A stretch of 39,767 nt of DNA. It comes from Chloroflexota bacterium (GTDB lineage Bacteria > Chloroflexota > Dehalococcoidia > SZUA-161 > SpSt-899). Shown piece by piece: positions 1 to 9,061 of this stretch. The translations under genes and the position numbers were made by a program. Below the pieces are notes generated by a model. The model ran no database searches. It worked only from the letters and a program-made list of their open reading frames with translations, and was not told where the DNA came from. Each line of letters starts with the position of its first letter. The first letter of the stretch is position 1. Where the stretch lies: positions 1 to 39,767 of the forward strand of contig JABMQN010000112.1 of assembly GCA_013203045.1 (NCBI GenBank), given 5' to 3'.

Positions 1-120
1 AGTGAACAAACTGTAGAGGCGCTCCCGTCGGGACGTCTCAATTGTCCTATTTGAAAATGGTGCTCCGCTATTCTCGATGGCTGCTCTCAATCCGGCAAGA
101 AGACGCCCCACCAGGGACAT
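1..120 (-). CDS. possible N-terminal fragment of a gene leaving the window
   Basis: On the minus strand an ATG at 118-120 opens a frame that stays open for 40 codons to the window edge. The peptide begins MSLVGRLLAGLRAAIENSG and has a plausible amphipathic start, followed by a segment rich in Arg, Glu and Thr. I do not recognise the family. There is no strong ribosome binding site (only a GTAGAG-like stretch). The plus strand also has a short open frame ending at a TGA at 52-54, which could instead be the tail of an upstream gene. The choice between the two is a weak preference based on how protein-like the translation looks. Confidence 0.3.
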   Translation of the reverse strand, partial: MSLVGRLLAGLRAAIENSGAPFSNRTIETSRRERLYSLFT

Positions 121-276
121 CTCTACAGATGGGTAATATCAAGAATATGGCAGTCCTGCGTCTCAGACCTCCAGCCTGCCGGTTTTCATAGGATAAACCC
201 AATCTTTCAACCCAAGCGAAACATAATAGCTACACTGTCATCGTACCGGCGGTGGATTAGGATCTTCGTGGTTTCT

Positions 277-305
277 TTGAATGTCTCGCCATACTCGTAT
301 ATAAT
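277..305 (+). promoter_or_regulatory. sigma70-type promoter of the ABC exporter operon
   Basis: TTGAAT at 277-282 and a perfect TATAAT at 300-305 are separated by 17 nt. This predicts a transcript start near 312 and a leader of about 33 nt before the ATPase start at 346. The rest of 121-345 shows nothing else I can assign. Confidence 0.65.
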
Positions 306-345
306 GATTCTCAGTGTAAAAAAGCCCAATGGCACTTCATTTTAA

Positions 346-1275
346 ATGAACAACCAGTTTGAAGCTGCGATAAGCGTTAACAACCTCTTCAAAGCATACG
401 AGGCGGTCCATGCCGTAGACGGAATAAGTTTTGATGTTCGTCATGGAGAAGTATTCGGGATGCTGGGTCCCAATGGCGCAGGGAAAACTACCACTGTTGA
501 GATAATTGAAGGGCTGCGTACCTCTGATGGAGGAGATGTTACAGTTCTTAGTATGGATGTCTCTAAAGATGTTCGCGCTGTAAAAGAACGTATAGGAGTA
601 CAACCTCAGACACCAGCTCTCTTCCCCACATTGAAGGTTAAAGAAATATTTGATTTCTTTGGCAGCCTGTATTCCCGATCCATCCCATCATCTGAAGCTA
701 TTGAAATGGTATCCCTTCAGGAGAGCCGTAATGTTCTGGTTAAGAATCTCTCCGGTGGTCAGCAACAGCGACTTTCCGTGGCTTTAGCCTTCATCAACGA
801 TCCGGACATTGTCTTTCTCGATGAACCTACCACAGGATTAGACCCCCAGGCGCGCCGGTCGTTATGGGAGGTAATCGAACGATTTCGCACTACTGGAAAA
901 ACGATCTTCTTAACGACCCATTATATGGAAGAGGCAGAACGTCTGTGCGATCGGGTTGCCGTGATGGATCACGGAAAGATCATCGCTTTGGGAACACCTC
1001 AGCGAATGATAGAGGAGCACTTCAAGGAAAGTGCTATTCAATTCAGGATGACCGACTACCCTGGCCGGGAAGCCATGTCCGGTCTTGCCGGTGTCACGAA
1101 TATAGCTGAAGAAGATTATGAGATCATTCTCTATACTGAGAATATTTCGGCCACTATCCCCGCGCTACTGAACTTTTCAGCCAGCGAATCTGCAGAGCTT
1201 TCGGATCTTTCCATACGACATGCCACCCTCGAGGATGTCTTCCTTAAACTGACCGGCAAAAGGATAAGAGATTGA
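346..1275 (+). CDS. ABC-2 type transporter, ATP-binding protein
   Basis: This is a 309-residue ATPase subunit of a drug/polysaccharide/lipid-type exporter. It shows the Walker A motif GPNGAGKTTT, the ABC signature LSGGQQQR, Walker B IVFLDEPTTGLD and the switch histidine in LTTHYMEEAE. A C-terminal tail of about 90 residues after the nucleotide-binding domain is typical of the CcmA/NatA/DrrA-like group. No Shine-Dalgarno is visible before ATG 346, but the promoter just upstream and the protein start (first strand ISVNNLFKAYE) support it. The permease gene overlaps its stop codon (TTGA), so the two are translationally coupled. The substrate cannot be told from sequence. Confidence 0.93.
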   Translation: MNNQFEAAISVNNLFKAYEAVHAVDGISFDVRHGEVFGMLGPNGAGKTTTVEIIEGLRTSDGGDVTVLSMDVSKDVRAVKERIGVQPQTPALFPTLKVKEIFDFFGSLYSRSIPSSEAIEMVSLQESRNVLVKNLSGGQQQRLSVALAFINDPDIVFLDEPTTGLDPQARRSLWEVIERFRTTGKTIFLTTHYMEEAERLCDRVAVMDHGKIIALGTPQRMIEEHFKESAIQFRMTDYPGREAMSGLAGVTNIAEEDYEIILYTENISATIPALLNFSASESAELSDLSIRHATLEDVFLKLTGKRIRD

Positions 1276-2369
1276 AATCCTTAAAGAGCATTTTTATCGC
1301 CAACTATAAGCAATTCGTCAGGGACCGGGCTGCCCTGTTTTTCAGCTTCATCTTCCCAATAATGTTTATCCTCATCTTCGGCTGGGCCTTTTCCGATCCT
1401 GGAATCAAAACATTTGAGATCGGACTGGTCGTTAATGACGGATCATACGAAAGCGGTAGTATTATTTCCGAGAGTATGCATCAGGTAGTAATTGACGATG
1501 ACAACGTATTCGAAGTTGAAGTTATGGAACGGGATTTAGCGTTGGATCAGCTGCAAGATGGAAATATCGATGCTATGATCGTAGTGCCCGCGAACATGGA
1601 TAGTTCGCTAGGAACGAGTGCACACGGCCTTGAAATTTATTATGATCCAAGCCAGACTTCCAGGCAGCAGATTCTTGTCCCCATCCTTCGCGAGGTCATT
1701 GACCAGATAGATCGCAGTATTCAGTCGAGCCCCGAACTGATTAAGCTGGAAGAGTACAGTATTCAATCAAAAGATCTAAGGTATATCGATTATCTTGTAC
1801 CCGGAATACTGGGGATGTCCCTCATGTTCACCGGCATCTTCGGAGGTATACCAGTCATCCAGCAAAGACAGGCAGGTATTATCAGGCGTCTGGGATGCAC
1901 CCCACTTCGCCGCTCAATGCTCGTATCGGGTGAATTAGCTTTTCGAATGATCATTGTCATCCTTACGGCATTCCTTATCATCTTTGTTGGCCGCCTTGCT
2001 TTTGATGTTCAAATGGTCGGGAACTGGTTAAGCCTTTGTGGGATAGTCATTCTGGGAACACTAGTCTTCTCCTGTATCGGGTATCTTATTGCTGCTTTTG
2101 TAAGAACCGAAGAGGGTGCCATTCCCATCATCAACGCCATCACATTCCCCATGATGTTTCTATCGGGAACTTTCTTCGAAGTGAGTAACATGCCCAGCTT
2201 CATTGAGCCAGTGGTAAAAATCTTACCGCTAACCTATGTGAGTGACGCGCTCAGACAGATCATGGTGGATGGCTCCCCACTACACTCCATGACCATAGAT
2301 GTAGCAGTGATGGCAGCCTGGACCGTGGTGTGCTTATCAATCACCATCCGCTTCTTTAGATGGGACTAG
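1272..2369 (+). CDS. ABC-2 type transporter, permease protein
   Basis: This is a 365-residue membrane subunit that pairs with the ATPase gene directly upstream. It starts at TTG 1272, inside the upstream stop codon. The architecture fits ABC-2 permeases: one N-terminal membrane segment (about residues 22-42, with FSFIFPIMFILIFGWAF), a large extracytoplasmic loop (about 45-170), then five hydrophobic segments to the C-terminus. The motif LVPGILGMSLMFTGIF begins the second membrane block. Members of this family export drugs, lipids or polymers, and the cargo here is unknown. Confidence 0.9.
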   Translation: MKSLKSIFIANYKQFVRDRAALFFSFIFPIMFILIFGWAFSDPGIKTFEIGLVVNDGSYESGSIISESMHQVVIDDDNVFEVEVMERDLALDQLQDGNIDAMIVVPANMDSSLGTSAHGLEIYYDPSQTSRQQILVPILREVIDQIDRSIQSSPELIKLEEYSIQSKDLRYIDYLVPGILGMSLMFTGIFGGIPVIQQRQAGIIRRLGCTPLRRSMLVSGELAFRMIIVILTAFLIIFVGRLAFDVQMVGNWLSLCGIVILGTLVFSCIGYLIAAFVRTEEGAIPIINAITFPMMFLSGTFFEVSNMPSFIEPVVKILPLTYVSDALRQIMVDGSPLHSMTIDVAVMAAWTVVCLSITIRFFRWD

Positions 2370-2372
2370 TGT

Positions 2373-2402
2373 GCTGTCAGCTATCTGCTGTCAGTTGTCA
2401 GG
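2373..2402. repeat. short CTGTCAG direct repeats
   Basis: Three imperfect copies of a CTGTCAG/TTGTCAG motif occur directly after the permease stop. They look like slippage-type intergenic simple repeat. No gene or terminator was recognised in 2403-2483. Confidence 0.5.
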
Positions 2403-2483
2403 TCCCCCACTACCCCACATTGTAGTTGTGAGATAAACATGTCTATTCGATTCTTCCGCTCTCTTGTCATTCCCCGCTGAGAT

Positions 2484-3299
2484 TTATGTTGAACCACCCA
2501 ATTCAATAATCGCCTCTCTGATCAAGGTCGCTGTACGATCCGGATATTCCATTGGAAACAAGTGACTTCCATATTCAAGTTGCTGAAACAGTATATTGTG
2601 TTTCTTGGCGAACTTCGGCATCGCGTACTTGGTTACACTGTAAGTATTCTGCCCCATAATTATCTTTCCATGAACATCCATATTGCGCCTAAGATGACCA
2701 ATGTTGTGGGGATTTGTTTTGTATATTTTAGATTCTACGTTCACATCAAAGCTAAGTGTTACTCCGTTTTCGGTGGGCATGGTCCCGTATCGCACATAGT
2801 CTTTGAGGCACTCAGGATCGAATTTTTTGAATAAAGCTTTACTATAAAAATAGGACTCCGCTTCTTCACTGCTTGCCCACTCAGTACGACGATTATTTGC
2901 CAGAGTAACTTCTTTCAAACGGTTAATTAGATGTATCTTCTTGGCGATGAACACCAACCAAGCAGTCATCCCATAAAGCAATGGGGGATCGAGCATAATA
3001 ATCTTTTTGAATAATTATGGCCTCTGGTATGCTGCCAAAAAAGTGAGAACACCACCCATGGAATGTCCTACTCCAATAATCGGCTCAGATGAGTTACTCT
3101 CAATGAAATTTATTAGCTCTTTTACAAGGTTTGACCAGTTTTCATCAACAGGATATCTGGGATCATGACCAAACTTCTCTATCGCAATTACATCATATTC
3201 GTTCTCAAGAATTCGCAACAACTTGCCATACGTTCCAGACGGGAACCCATTTGCATGAGCAAAATGTAAAACCTCTCTTTGTGCCATATCATCAATCAA
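2484..3299 (-). pseudogene. alpha/beta hydrolase, interrupted by an in-frame TAA
   Basis: The frame starting at 3299 encodes the first part of an alpha/beta-hydrolase (HFAHANGFPSGTY, then the nucleophile elbow GHSMGG). It stops at TAA 3015-3017, directly after the residues AAYQRP. The same frame resumes at once with LFKKIIMLDPPLLYG and continues for about 170 residues to a likely catalytic-His segment (EYGSHLFPMEYP). The two halves form one normal-length hydrolase of about 271 codons with no frame change. A single substitution (GAA to TAA would fit the family-like RPELFKK) explains it. It could also be a sequencing error. As it stands, only an N-terminal fragment lacking the acid and His would be made. 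Confidence 0.8.
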
Positions 3300-3366
3300 C
3301 TCGATTCGTTACACATCCACCACAATACGCGTATCATAGCACACAATATCAGATTACCGATAATAG

Positions 3367-3398
3367 AAAATGGGGCCTTTTCTGGCCCCATTTTTTAT
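3367..3398. terminator. bidirectional rho-independent terminator
   Basis: An 11-bp perfect stem (AAAATGGGGCC with GGCCCCATTTT) has a 6-nt loop and T-rich flanks on both sides. It lies between the end of the NfeD-SPFH unit and the start of the broken hydrolase, both minus strand, and would end the SPFH transcript. I see nothing else in 3399-3545. Confidence 0.8.
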
Positions 3399-3545
3399 TC
3401 GATTCACTCTGCGATGGGCATTTTCACCCGATCAAAACACTATACATAATCTACGTGAGACGAGCTATGGTAACAGACCAACTATTCCCCTACCTCACAT
3501 CACAGTCATTGCATCTTACACTCTTATTTTCTATTCTGCTTTGTT

Positions 3546-4448
3546 TTAGCTTTGATCCGAATTTGATCTGCCCAGCATGTCAACAACGTTAATTAATCTT
3601 GATTTATCCGGCAGCACTAATTTGGTATTATTCTCCAGAGAAGCCTGGGCAACCTCAAGCTGTTTGAGCGATTGAGCGTTGCCAATAAAAAACTTATCGG
3701 CAGCGTTTGACACGGTCTCGATAGCCTGTGATTTACCTTCCGCCCTCAGGATAGCGGATTGCCTGTCACCTTCAGCCTCAAGTATCGCCTGTTGCTTCTG
3801 CCCCTCAGCGATCAGTATCGCATTCTGCTTATCGCCTTCTGCTTCTAATATCTGCTTATCCCGATACGCTTCAGCACCGAGGATAACGGCTCGCTTCTCA
3901 CGTTCGGCTTTCATCTGCTTACTCATAGCATCTGATATATCACGCGGAGGTTCTATTTCCTTTACCTCAACCCTGGTAACTTTTACCCCCCACTTGTCTG
4001 TGGCTTCATCCAGTGTATTTCTGAGAGATGCATTTATGCGCTCCCTTGAAGTCAATGTTTCGTCCAACGCCATTTCACCAATCAGGTTCCTCAACGATGT
4101 CTGCGCCAGCTTACTTACAGCGGAATAAAAATTCGCCACTTCATATCTAACCGCCTTGGCATCAGTAACATAATAATAGATGACTGCATCTACCGTTACT
4201 GTAACATTGTCCATTGTGATAACCGGCTGAGGTTCAACATCAAGAACCGTTTCCCTCATATCAATTCTCACAATTACTTTGTCAACAAAAGGAACAATGA
4301 ACCTGAGCCCGGGATCCAGTATTTCTTTAAACCGGCCAAACCTCTCTACGATACCTTTCTGAGCCTGATGCACGATGGTAACTGACTTTGCCAGCGTCAC
4401 AAATGCCAGTATCACGAGTATCACCAATACAATGATTACTGCTTCCAT
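3546..4448 (-). CDS. SPFH/band-7 membrane protein (stomatin/QmcA-like)
   Basis: This 300-residue protein has one N-terminal transmembrane segment (residues about 2-20). A band-7 domain follows (from VHQAQKGIVERFGRF; LDPGLRFIVPFVDK is typical), then a long Ala/Glu/Gln helical region (about 185-260) with repeated ILEAEGDKQ-like units. Family members form large oligomeric rings in membrane microdomains and act with proteases and NfeD proteins. The gene starts 3 nt after the NfeD stop, so the pair is almost certainly co-translated, and this pairing is the classic arrangement. A strong terminator follows downstream. Confidence 0.93.
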   Translation of the reverse strand: MEAVIIVLVILVILAFVTLAKSVTIVHQAQKGIVERFGRFKEILDPGLRFIVPFVDKVIVRIDMRETVLDVEPQPVITMDNVTVTVDAVIYYYVTDAKAVRYEVANFYSAVSKLAQTSLRNLIGEMALDETLTSRERINASLRNTLDEATDKWGVKVTRVEVKEIEPPRDISDAMSKQMKAEREKRAVILGAEAYRDKQILEAEGDKQNAILIAEGQKQQAILEAEGDRQSAILRAEGKSQAIETVSNAADKFFIGNAQSLKQLEVAQASLENNTKLVLPDKSRLINVVDMLGRSNSDQS

Positions 4449-4451
4449 TCT

Positions 4452-4913
4452 TTAAACTCCTCCATCCTTTTTATTCACAATCAGGGTTACTCCTTCTATT
4501 CCCATTACCACCACTTCCACCCCTTCACCAATCGATTCCTCTGATCTGGCTCTCCATTCCTCATAACCGACTTTCACCAAACCATCGTCGTTCTCGTTTA
4601 TCGTTTTCAGTACATTTCCTGTTTTTCCAATAATGGTGTCTACGTTTGTTTTCTCTTCCTTCACCAGCAATCGTCGGTGAACGTATTTCCGGCCAAACAA
4701 TACGTATGCGGCGGCGATTGCACTCACAACAACCACTGTAACTATCCATGATTCAGCCGGCAATGTAACCAATCCCCCGATGACAAATGCCGAACCGATG
4801 ATGACCATGTCAAGCCCTGTATCCACGCCAACAAGAAGTTCCAGTATCGCCAATATAAGGCCTGCTGCCACGAATATCACCCACAGCCATTCGTCTGCAA
4901 AATCCAAAATCAT
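4452..4913 (-). CDS. NfeD family membrane protein (partner of SPFH protein)
   Basis: This is a short NfeD of about 153 residues. It has two to three N-terminal hydrophobic segments (about residues 8-70) and a C-terminal OB-fold of about 60 residues (IIGKTGNVLKTINE ... GEGVEVVVMGIEGVTLIV). No serine-protease domain is present, as in the NfeD1b-type proteins that accompany stomatin/QmcA. A near-perfect anti-16S match (AAAGGAGGTGATG) lies immediately before the start. It sits only about 2 nt from ATG 4913, closer than usual, so initiation at the TTG two codons later (4907) is possible. GTG 4916 is also in frame but lies inside the ribosome binding site. Confidence 0.88.
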   Translation of the reverse strand: MILDFADEWLWVIFVAAGLILAILELLVGVDTGLDMVIIGSAFVIGGLVTLPAESWIVTVVVVSAIAAAYVLFGRKYVHRRLLVKEEKTNVDTIIGKTGNVLKTINENDDGLVKVGYEEWRARSEESIGEGVEVVVMGIEGVTLIVNKKDGGV

Positions 4914-5035
4914 CACCTCCTTTCATCCAGGACGATTTACTATTGCCCACGATTGTACGAGATCAAGTCAATGTTTGTCAACGAAGAGGAAGCAGATATA
5001 ACGGGGGTTTAAATACGTTCTTCTGCGGAGTTTTT

Positions 5036-6361
5036 CTACCGATATCTTCTCTCAACCGCTCGGGCATGAGCCGAAAGCCCCTCTGCTCTAGCAATAGCCG
5101 CAGCATGCGAACCTAATTCGTTGAAAGAAGCTTCACTTAGATATACCAGGCTGGTTATCTTGAGGAAATCTGTTACATTCAAGGGTGAACTGAAACGGGC
5201 TGTACCGCCGGTTGGCATCACATGACTCGGTCCGGCTACATAATCGCCTAGAACCTCTGGAGAGCTTTCGCCGATGAAGATACCACCGGTATGTCGTATT
5301 TTGGGAACAATCGCATCCGCGTCTTTAACCAGCAAACACAAATGCTCCGGAGCATACATATTGATCAGGTCAATTGCCTCATCCATACTGCCAGTCACAA
5401 CGATCGCCCCGTGTTGTTCCAGCGACTTGCTGGCTATGCTACTACGCTCCAATTCAACAAGCTGTCGATCAACCTCGTCACTTACGTTTTCTGCCAATGA
5501 CATTGATGTGGTAATCATTATTGCAGAGGACATTTCATCATGTTCTGCCTGAGCCAGCAGATCAGCAGCACAGGAAACCGGATTGGCAGATTCATCGGCT
5601 AATACGACCGTTTCTGTAGGGCCCTGTAACCCATCGATATCCACCACACCAAAGACCTGCTTTTTTGCCAGCATAACAAAGATATTGCCAGGCCCACAAA
5701 TCTTGTCTACTCTTGGAACCGATTCTGTGCCATAAGCAAGTGCTGCTATCGCTGGTGCTCCACCCATGCAAAAGACACGATCTGCACCAGCGATTTCCGC
5801 TGCCGCAAGTGTCAACGGCGGGATATGACTATCATGTCTTGGAGGGGTAGCCAGGATGACTTCATCTACTCCGGCCATCTTCGCCGGAATTACCGTCATT
5901 AGAACCGTCGAAGGGTATGAAGCCGTTCCCCCAGGAGCATATACACCCACACGCTCCAACGGAGCCATAATCTGCCCAACACCGTCACCTAATTCCGTTT
6001 TTCCAATTGGCAGTTTTTCTCTTTGCTTCCGATGAAACTCTTCAATTTTGCCAGCTGCAACTTGAAGTGAACCAAGTAATTTCGAATCAACTGTTTCTTT
6101 GGCCGCTACTATTTCAGACTTTGGAACTTCCAACCGGTCCAGATCCGCCCCATCAAATATTTGTGTATACTCAAGCAGAGCTGTATCGCCTCTATCACGA
6201 ACCCGCCCAATTATTTTCTTTACTACCTCATCCGCTGTAAGTTGCTCACCAAATGCCTCAAGAATGCGCCCTTTCACATGTGACGGTAGATCAGCAGATC
6301 CACCGGGAACGCGTTTTAGTATAGTGTTTTGAGCAATGCTTATATCTCGTATTATCTTCAA
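5036..6361 (-). CDS. hisD: histidinol dehydrogenase
   Basis: This is a 441-residue enzyme of normal length that oxidises L-histidinol to L-histidine in two NAD-dependent steps. Recognisable features are APGGTASYPSTVLM, the GPGN segment, LQGPTETVVLAD, the zinc-ligand region AQAEHDEMSSA, the catalytic Glu-His in NMYAPEHLCL and the C-terminal SHVMPTGGTARF. It is the last gene of a minus-strand unit after hisZ and hisG, starting 12 nt after the hisG stop. The other histidine genes are not in this window. Confidence 0.97.
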   Translation of the reverse strand: MKIIRDISIAQNTILKRVPGGSADLPSHVKGRILEAFGEQLTADEVVKKIIGRVRDRGDTALLEYTQIFDGADLDRLEVPKSEIVAAKETVDSKLLGSLQVAAGKIEEFHRKQREKLPIGKTELGDGVGQIMAPLERVGVYAPGGTASYPSTVLMTVIPAKMAGVDEVILATPPRHDSHIPPLTLAAAEIAGADRVFCMGGAPAIAALAYGTESVPRVDKICGPGNIFVMLAKKQVFGVVDIDGLQGPTETVVLADESANPVSCAADLLAQAEHDEMSSAIMITTSMSLAENVSDEVDRQLVELERSSIASKSLEQHGAIVVTGSMDEAIDLINMYAPEHLCLLVKDADAIVPKIRHTGGIFIGESSPEVLGDYVAGPSHVMPTGGTARFSSPLNVTDFLKITSLVYLSEASFNELGSHAAAIARAEGLSAHARAVERRYR

Positions 6362-6373
6362 TTGAAGATCTCC

Positions 6374-7789
6374 TTATCCCGCAGATAAACCCTTTTTGAT
6401 TAACTCAACAAATCTCGTCATCCTCTCTTTTTTGGCCGGATCATTCATGCTATTCGAATTTCCTATCAGGCAACCCGTCGATTCAAAAAGTGTCTCGATG
6501 ATTTTAAGATTGTTCCTCTCCAGAGTCTTGCCCGTTTCCGTGTTCTCAATCAAAACATCAGCATCTTCGGGTAAAAATGCCTCCGTTGCACCCCACGAGG
6601 GAATAACCCTGTATGGAGAAAGGTGGTTATCGCAGGCATATTTATCGGCAATATTTGTATATTCCGTAGCGATACGCAATACCGGTATTCGTCCCGATTT
6701 TACAAGATCTTTCAGATCGCCAGTACTTTCCACTGGCAAATCTTTGTGAACCACTACAACAATACGAACTCTCCCAAATCCGAGGTTAACCAGTTCCTCT
6801 ACCGGACTTGATGGAAATTGATTAAGCTGGTCACTCAACCAGTCCGTTCCGGTGATTGCCAGATCGAAATTTCCATTAGCCACCTGCAAAGGCATGTCTT
6901 GCGGTCTGATGATTTTTACATTCATACCATCAAAGTCAATCACGGGTCTTCTCGTACGAGGTGGTTGCCGATAGCCTTTTATTTTGATCCCCGCTTCTTT
7001 CATAAACCTGCTGGTATGACTTTGCTGATGCCCATCGGCTATTGCCAATGATACCGCATCATCAGAGAATACCTTTTTTTCGAACGCATCCTCGGAATCT
7101 ATCTCCGATATTGACAATTCTCCTTCGGTATCCTTACCCAGGTAGGTAGTATAGAATCGTTCTAAAAGCGAACTCAAATCCTTCCTCTCCATACTGTTCC
7201 GGTTGGCAATAAGCCAGGCATTGACAGTCAGTATCTTAGCTATTGGAATGAGGTCTTTTTCCATTAAGTCGTCTGTTGAAACCGCGGAGACAATAGCAAG
7301 TTCGGCGTGTTCTGGAGGATAAGCATCTGTGGCTCCCCAAACGGGAATTATTCTGAACCTCCGCAACCTGGCTTTTAATGCAAACGCTTCAGCCAAGTTC
7401 GGGTATTCACTCACAATGCGGATAACAGCTGTCTGTTTTTTAATATCTTCAATTGAGTATTGTTTAGAGAATCGACTTTGAGCAACGAAAATGTTCCGCG
7501 TGCCATAACCCAGTTTTCTCACCTTCACAATAGCATCACTGTGATATTTCACCAACAACTCTTGAATCCAGTCCAAACCGCATATTGCCAGGTCATAGTT
7601 GCCGATAGCCACCTGGATAGCTATGTCTTTTTCATGGAATATTTTGGAAAACAACTCAGGAAAGCTCTTCGATTTAGGACGATAGGAACGGCTGGATTCT
7701 TTATATTCGGCAAATCCGAATTTTGCTTTTTCCAGGAACTCCGCCGTGCTACCCTGAAGCGATCCTTTAGGCAAAGCCAGTTTAAGCAT
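6374..7789 (-). CDS. hisG: ATP phosphoribosyltransferase, two HisG domains in tandem
   Basis: The 471-residue product is twice the length of a short-form HisG (about 210) and consists of two HisG catalytic folds. Residues 1 to about 215 begin with the canonical LALPKGSLQGSTAEFLEKA and contain GNYDLAICGLDWI and IIPVWGATDAYPPEHAELAI. Residues about 230-471 repeat this with IRPQDMPLQVANGNFDLAITGTDWL and VIPSWGATEAFLPEDADVLI. Only the second half keeps the PRPP-loop type motif TETGKTLERNNLK. Only the first half keeps a clean ALPKG start (the second reads SLAIADGHQQSHT). The halves therefore look complementary rather than redundant. HisG catalyses the first step of histidine synthesis and, in the short form, needs HisZ, encoded directly upstream with a TAATG stop/start overlap. 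Confidence 0.93.
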   Translation of the reverse strand: MLKLALPKGSLQGSTAEFLEKAKFGFAEYKESSRSYRPKSKSFPELFSKIFHEKDIAIQVAIGNYDLAICGLDWIQELLVKYHSDAIVKVRKLGYGTRNIFVAQSRFSKQYSIEDIKKQTAVIRIVSEYPNLAEAFALKARLRRFRIIPVWGATDAYPPEHAELAIVSAVSTDDLMEKDLIPIAKILTVNAWLIANRNSMERKDLSSLLERFYTTYLGKDTEGELSISEIDSEDAFEKKVFSDDAVSLAIADGHQQSHTSRFMKEAGIKIKGYRQPPRTRRPVIDFDGMNVKIIRPQDMPLQVANGNFDLAITGTDWLSDQLNQFPSSPVEELVNLGFGRVRIVVVVHKDLPVESTGDLKDLVKSGRIPVLRIATEYTNIADKYACDNHLSPYRVIPSWGATEAFLPEDADVLIENTETGKTLERNNLKIIETLFESTGCLIGNSNSMNDPAKKERMTRFVELIKKGLSAG

Positions 7790-9033
7790 TAACTTTCACC
7801 TTCAAGCTTGAGTAATAGCTGATCGATGGAGAGCCCACTAACGCTTTTACCGTTTTTCCCATCAGTCAAAGTGAATGTTAGTTCTTCCTCTTCTTCCAGT
7901 GTAACGATCCACCGACAGTTAGTAGCACATTTCGTACCCATGTCAATTTCTATTGCAAAGTTCTTGTCTCGTAATAGAGCTGCAACTTCAAATTTCTTGT
8001 TTATACCCTCATCGTTTCCAGCTTTACTTGTTATCAGTACTCTATCAACAACAGGTATCGATTCCTCATCAAGTAATGGTAATAATCTATCTGCAACAAT
8101 TGCAAATCCAGAGGCGGGTACATTACTGCCCCCAACAAGTGGAATCAGTTCATCATACCGGCCTCCATTCCCAAGAAGCACATCGTTGTAATAGAACTGG
8201 TATACCATACCAGTATAGTATTCAAATCCCTCTCCAGCCGTGAAGTCAATTTGATAATCTTGTCCGATACTATCCAGAAGCTCGGCAATCTGTGCCAGAT
8301 CTTCCATATACGGACTCAGACTATTAAGTTCTTTTGGTAGAATACTCTTCAGGTTTGCTAACGATCCCAGTGATTTGCCCTGCAGGTTACGCAGCAGCTT
8401 TAGAAAGCGTGCAATGTCAGGTGATGGTTTTTCGATTTGTTCGAATACGCTCGTATCACCAGCAAGTATCCGCCGTAACAATTCCTCTTTTTCGTGATCA
8501 CGAACACCAAGATTCTCCAGCAATTCCTTCGACATCCCAACATGTGATATCTTTACGTTTATTGGTGCGATATTAAGTTTATTCAGAATTTCTATCGCTA
8601 ACATAATCAATTCAGCATCACCTTGTGGCTCGGCTCCTCCGATCAACTCGACCCCACACTGCCATCTTTCCCTTGACTCTTGCCCAGTACCTTCGAAAGA
8701 GAACATGTTCTCTATGTAATACAGTCTTGCCAGAGGTTTATCGGCCATATTCTCGACGTATAGCCTTGCAACAGGGATTGTTCCGTCAGGCCTGAGCACC
8801 ACTCTCTCACCACTCCATCCATCCCAATCAAGAAATGAATACACGCGACTCAGCATTTCCGGTGTTAGTGTACCTGCCGACGTAAATAGGTGCATGTATT
8901 CCATAGTTGGTGTTCGTATTTCATCATAGCCCCACGATTCACATGATGAGCGAAACGCTTGTTTGATACGGCGATATTTCCGCATGTCCTCCGGCATATG
9001 ATCTCTGGCACCTTTGCACCTGGGTATCTTCAT
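7789..9033 (-). CDS. hisZ: HisZ, regulatory subunit of ATP phosphoribosyltransferase
   Basis: This 414-residue class II histidyl-tRNA synthetase-like protein keeps the HisRS core: GARDHMPEDMRKYRRI, VVLRPDGTIPVAR, ENMFSFEGTGQESRERWQCG and LLGNGGRYDELIP. In the HisRS histidine-binding motif, which normally reads RGLDYYT, this protein has EGFEYYTGMV and lacks the Arg, pointing to HisZ. Its position before hisG agrees. Unlike usual HisZ it has about 80 extra C-terminal residues (from VLITSKAGNDEGINKK) that resemble a degenerate anticodon-binding domain (AALLRDKNFAIEIDMG, then TLTDGKNGKSVSGLS). The start has a GGAG-type ribosome site and lies 28 nt after the DUF3786 gene. Confidence 0.9.
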   Translation of the reverse strand: MKIPRCKGARDHMPEDMRKYRRIKQAFRSSCESWGYDEIRTPTMEYMHLFTSAGTLTPEMLSRVYSFLDWDGWSGERVVLRPDGTIPVARLYVENMADKPLARLYYIENMFSFEGTGQESRERWQCGVELIGGAEPQGDAELIMLAIEILNKLNIAPINVKISHVGMSKELLENLGVRDHEKEELLRRILAGDTSVFEQIEKPSPDIARFLKLLRNLQGKSLGSLANLKSILPKELNSLSPYMEDLAQIAELLDSIGQDYQIDFTAGEGFEYYTGMVYQFYYNDVLLGNGGRYDELIPLVGGSNVPASGFAIVADRLLPLLDEESIPVVDRVLITSKAGNDEGINKKFEVAALLRDKNFAIEIDMGTKCATNCRWIVTLEEEEELTFTLTDGKNGKSVSGLSIDQLLLKLEGES

Positions 9034-9061
9034 AGTATTATCTCCATCAACCTATCACCAA

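Noticed and set aside
3015-3017. In-frame stop in the hydrolase as possible recoding
   Set aside because: The codon is TAA, not TGA or TAG, so neither selenocysteine nor pyrrolysine applies. Mutation or error is simpler.
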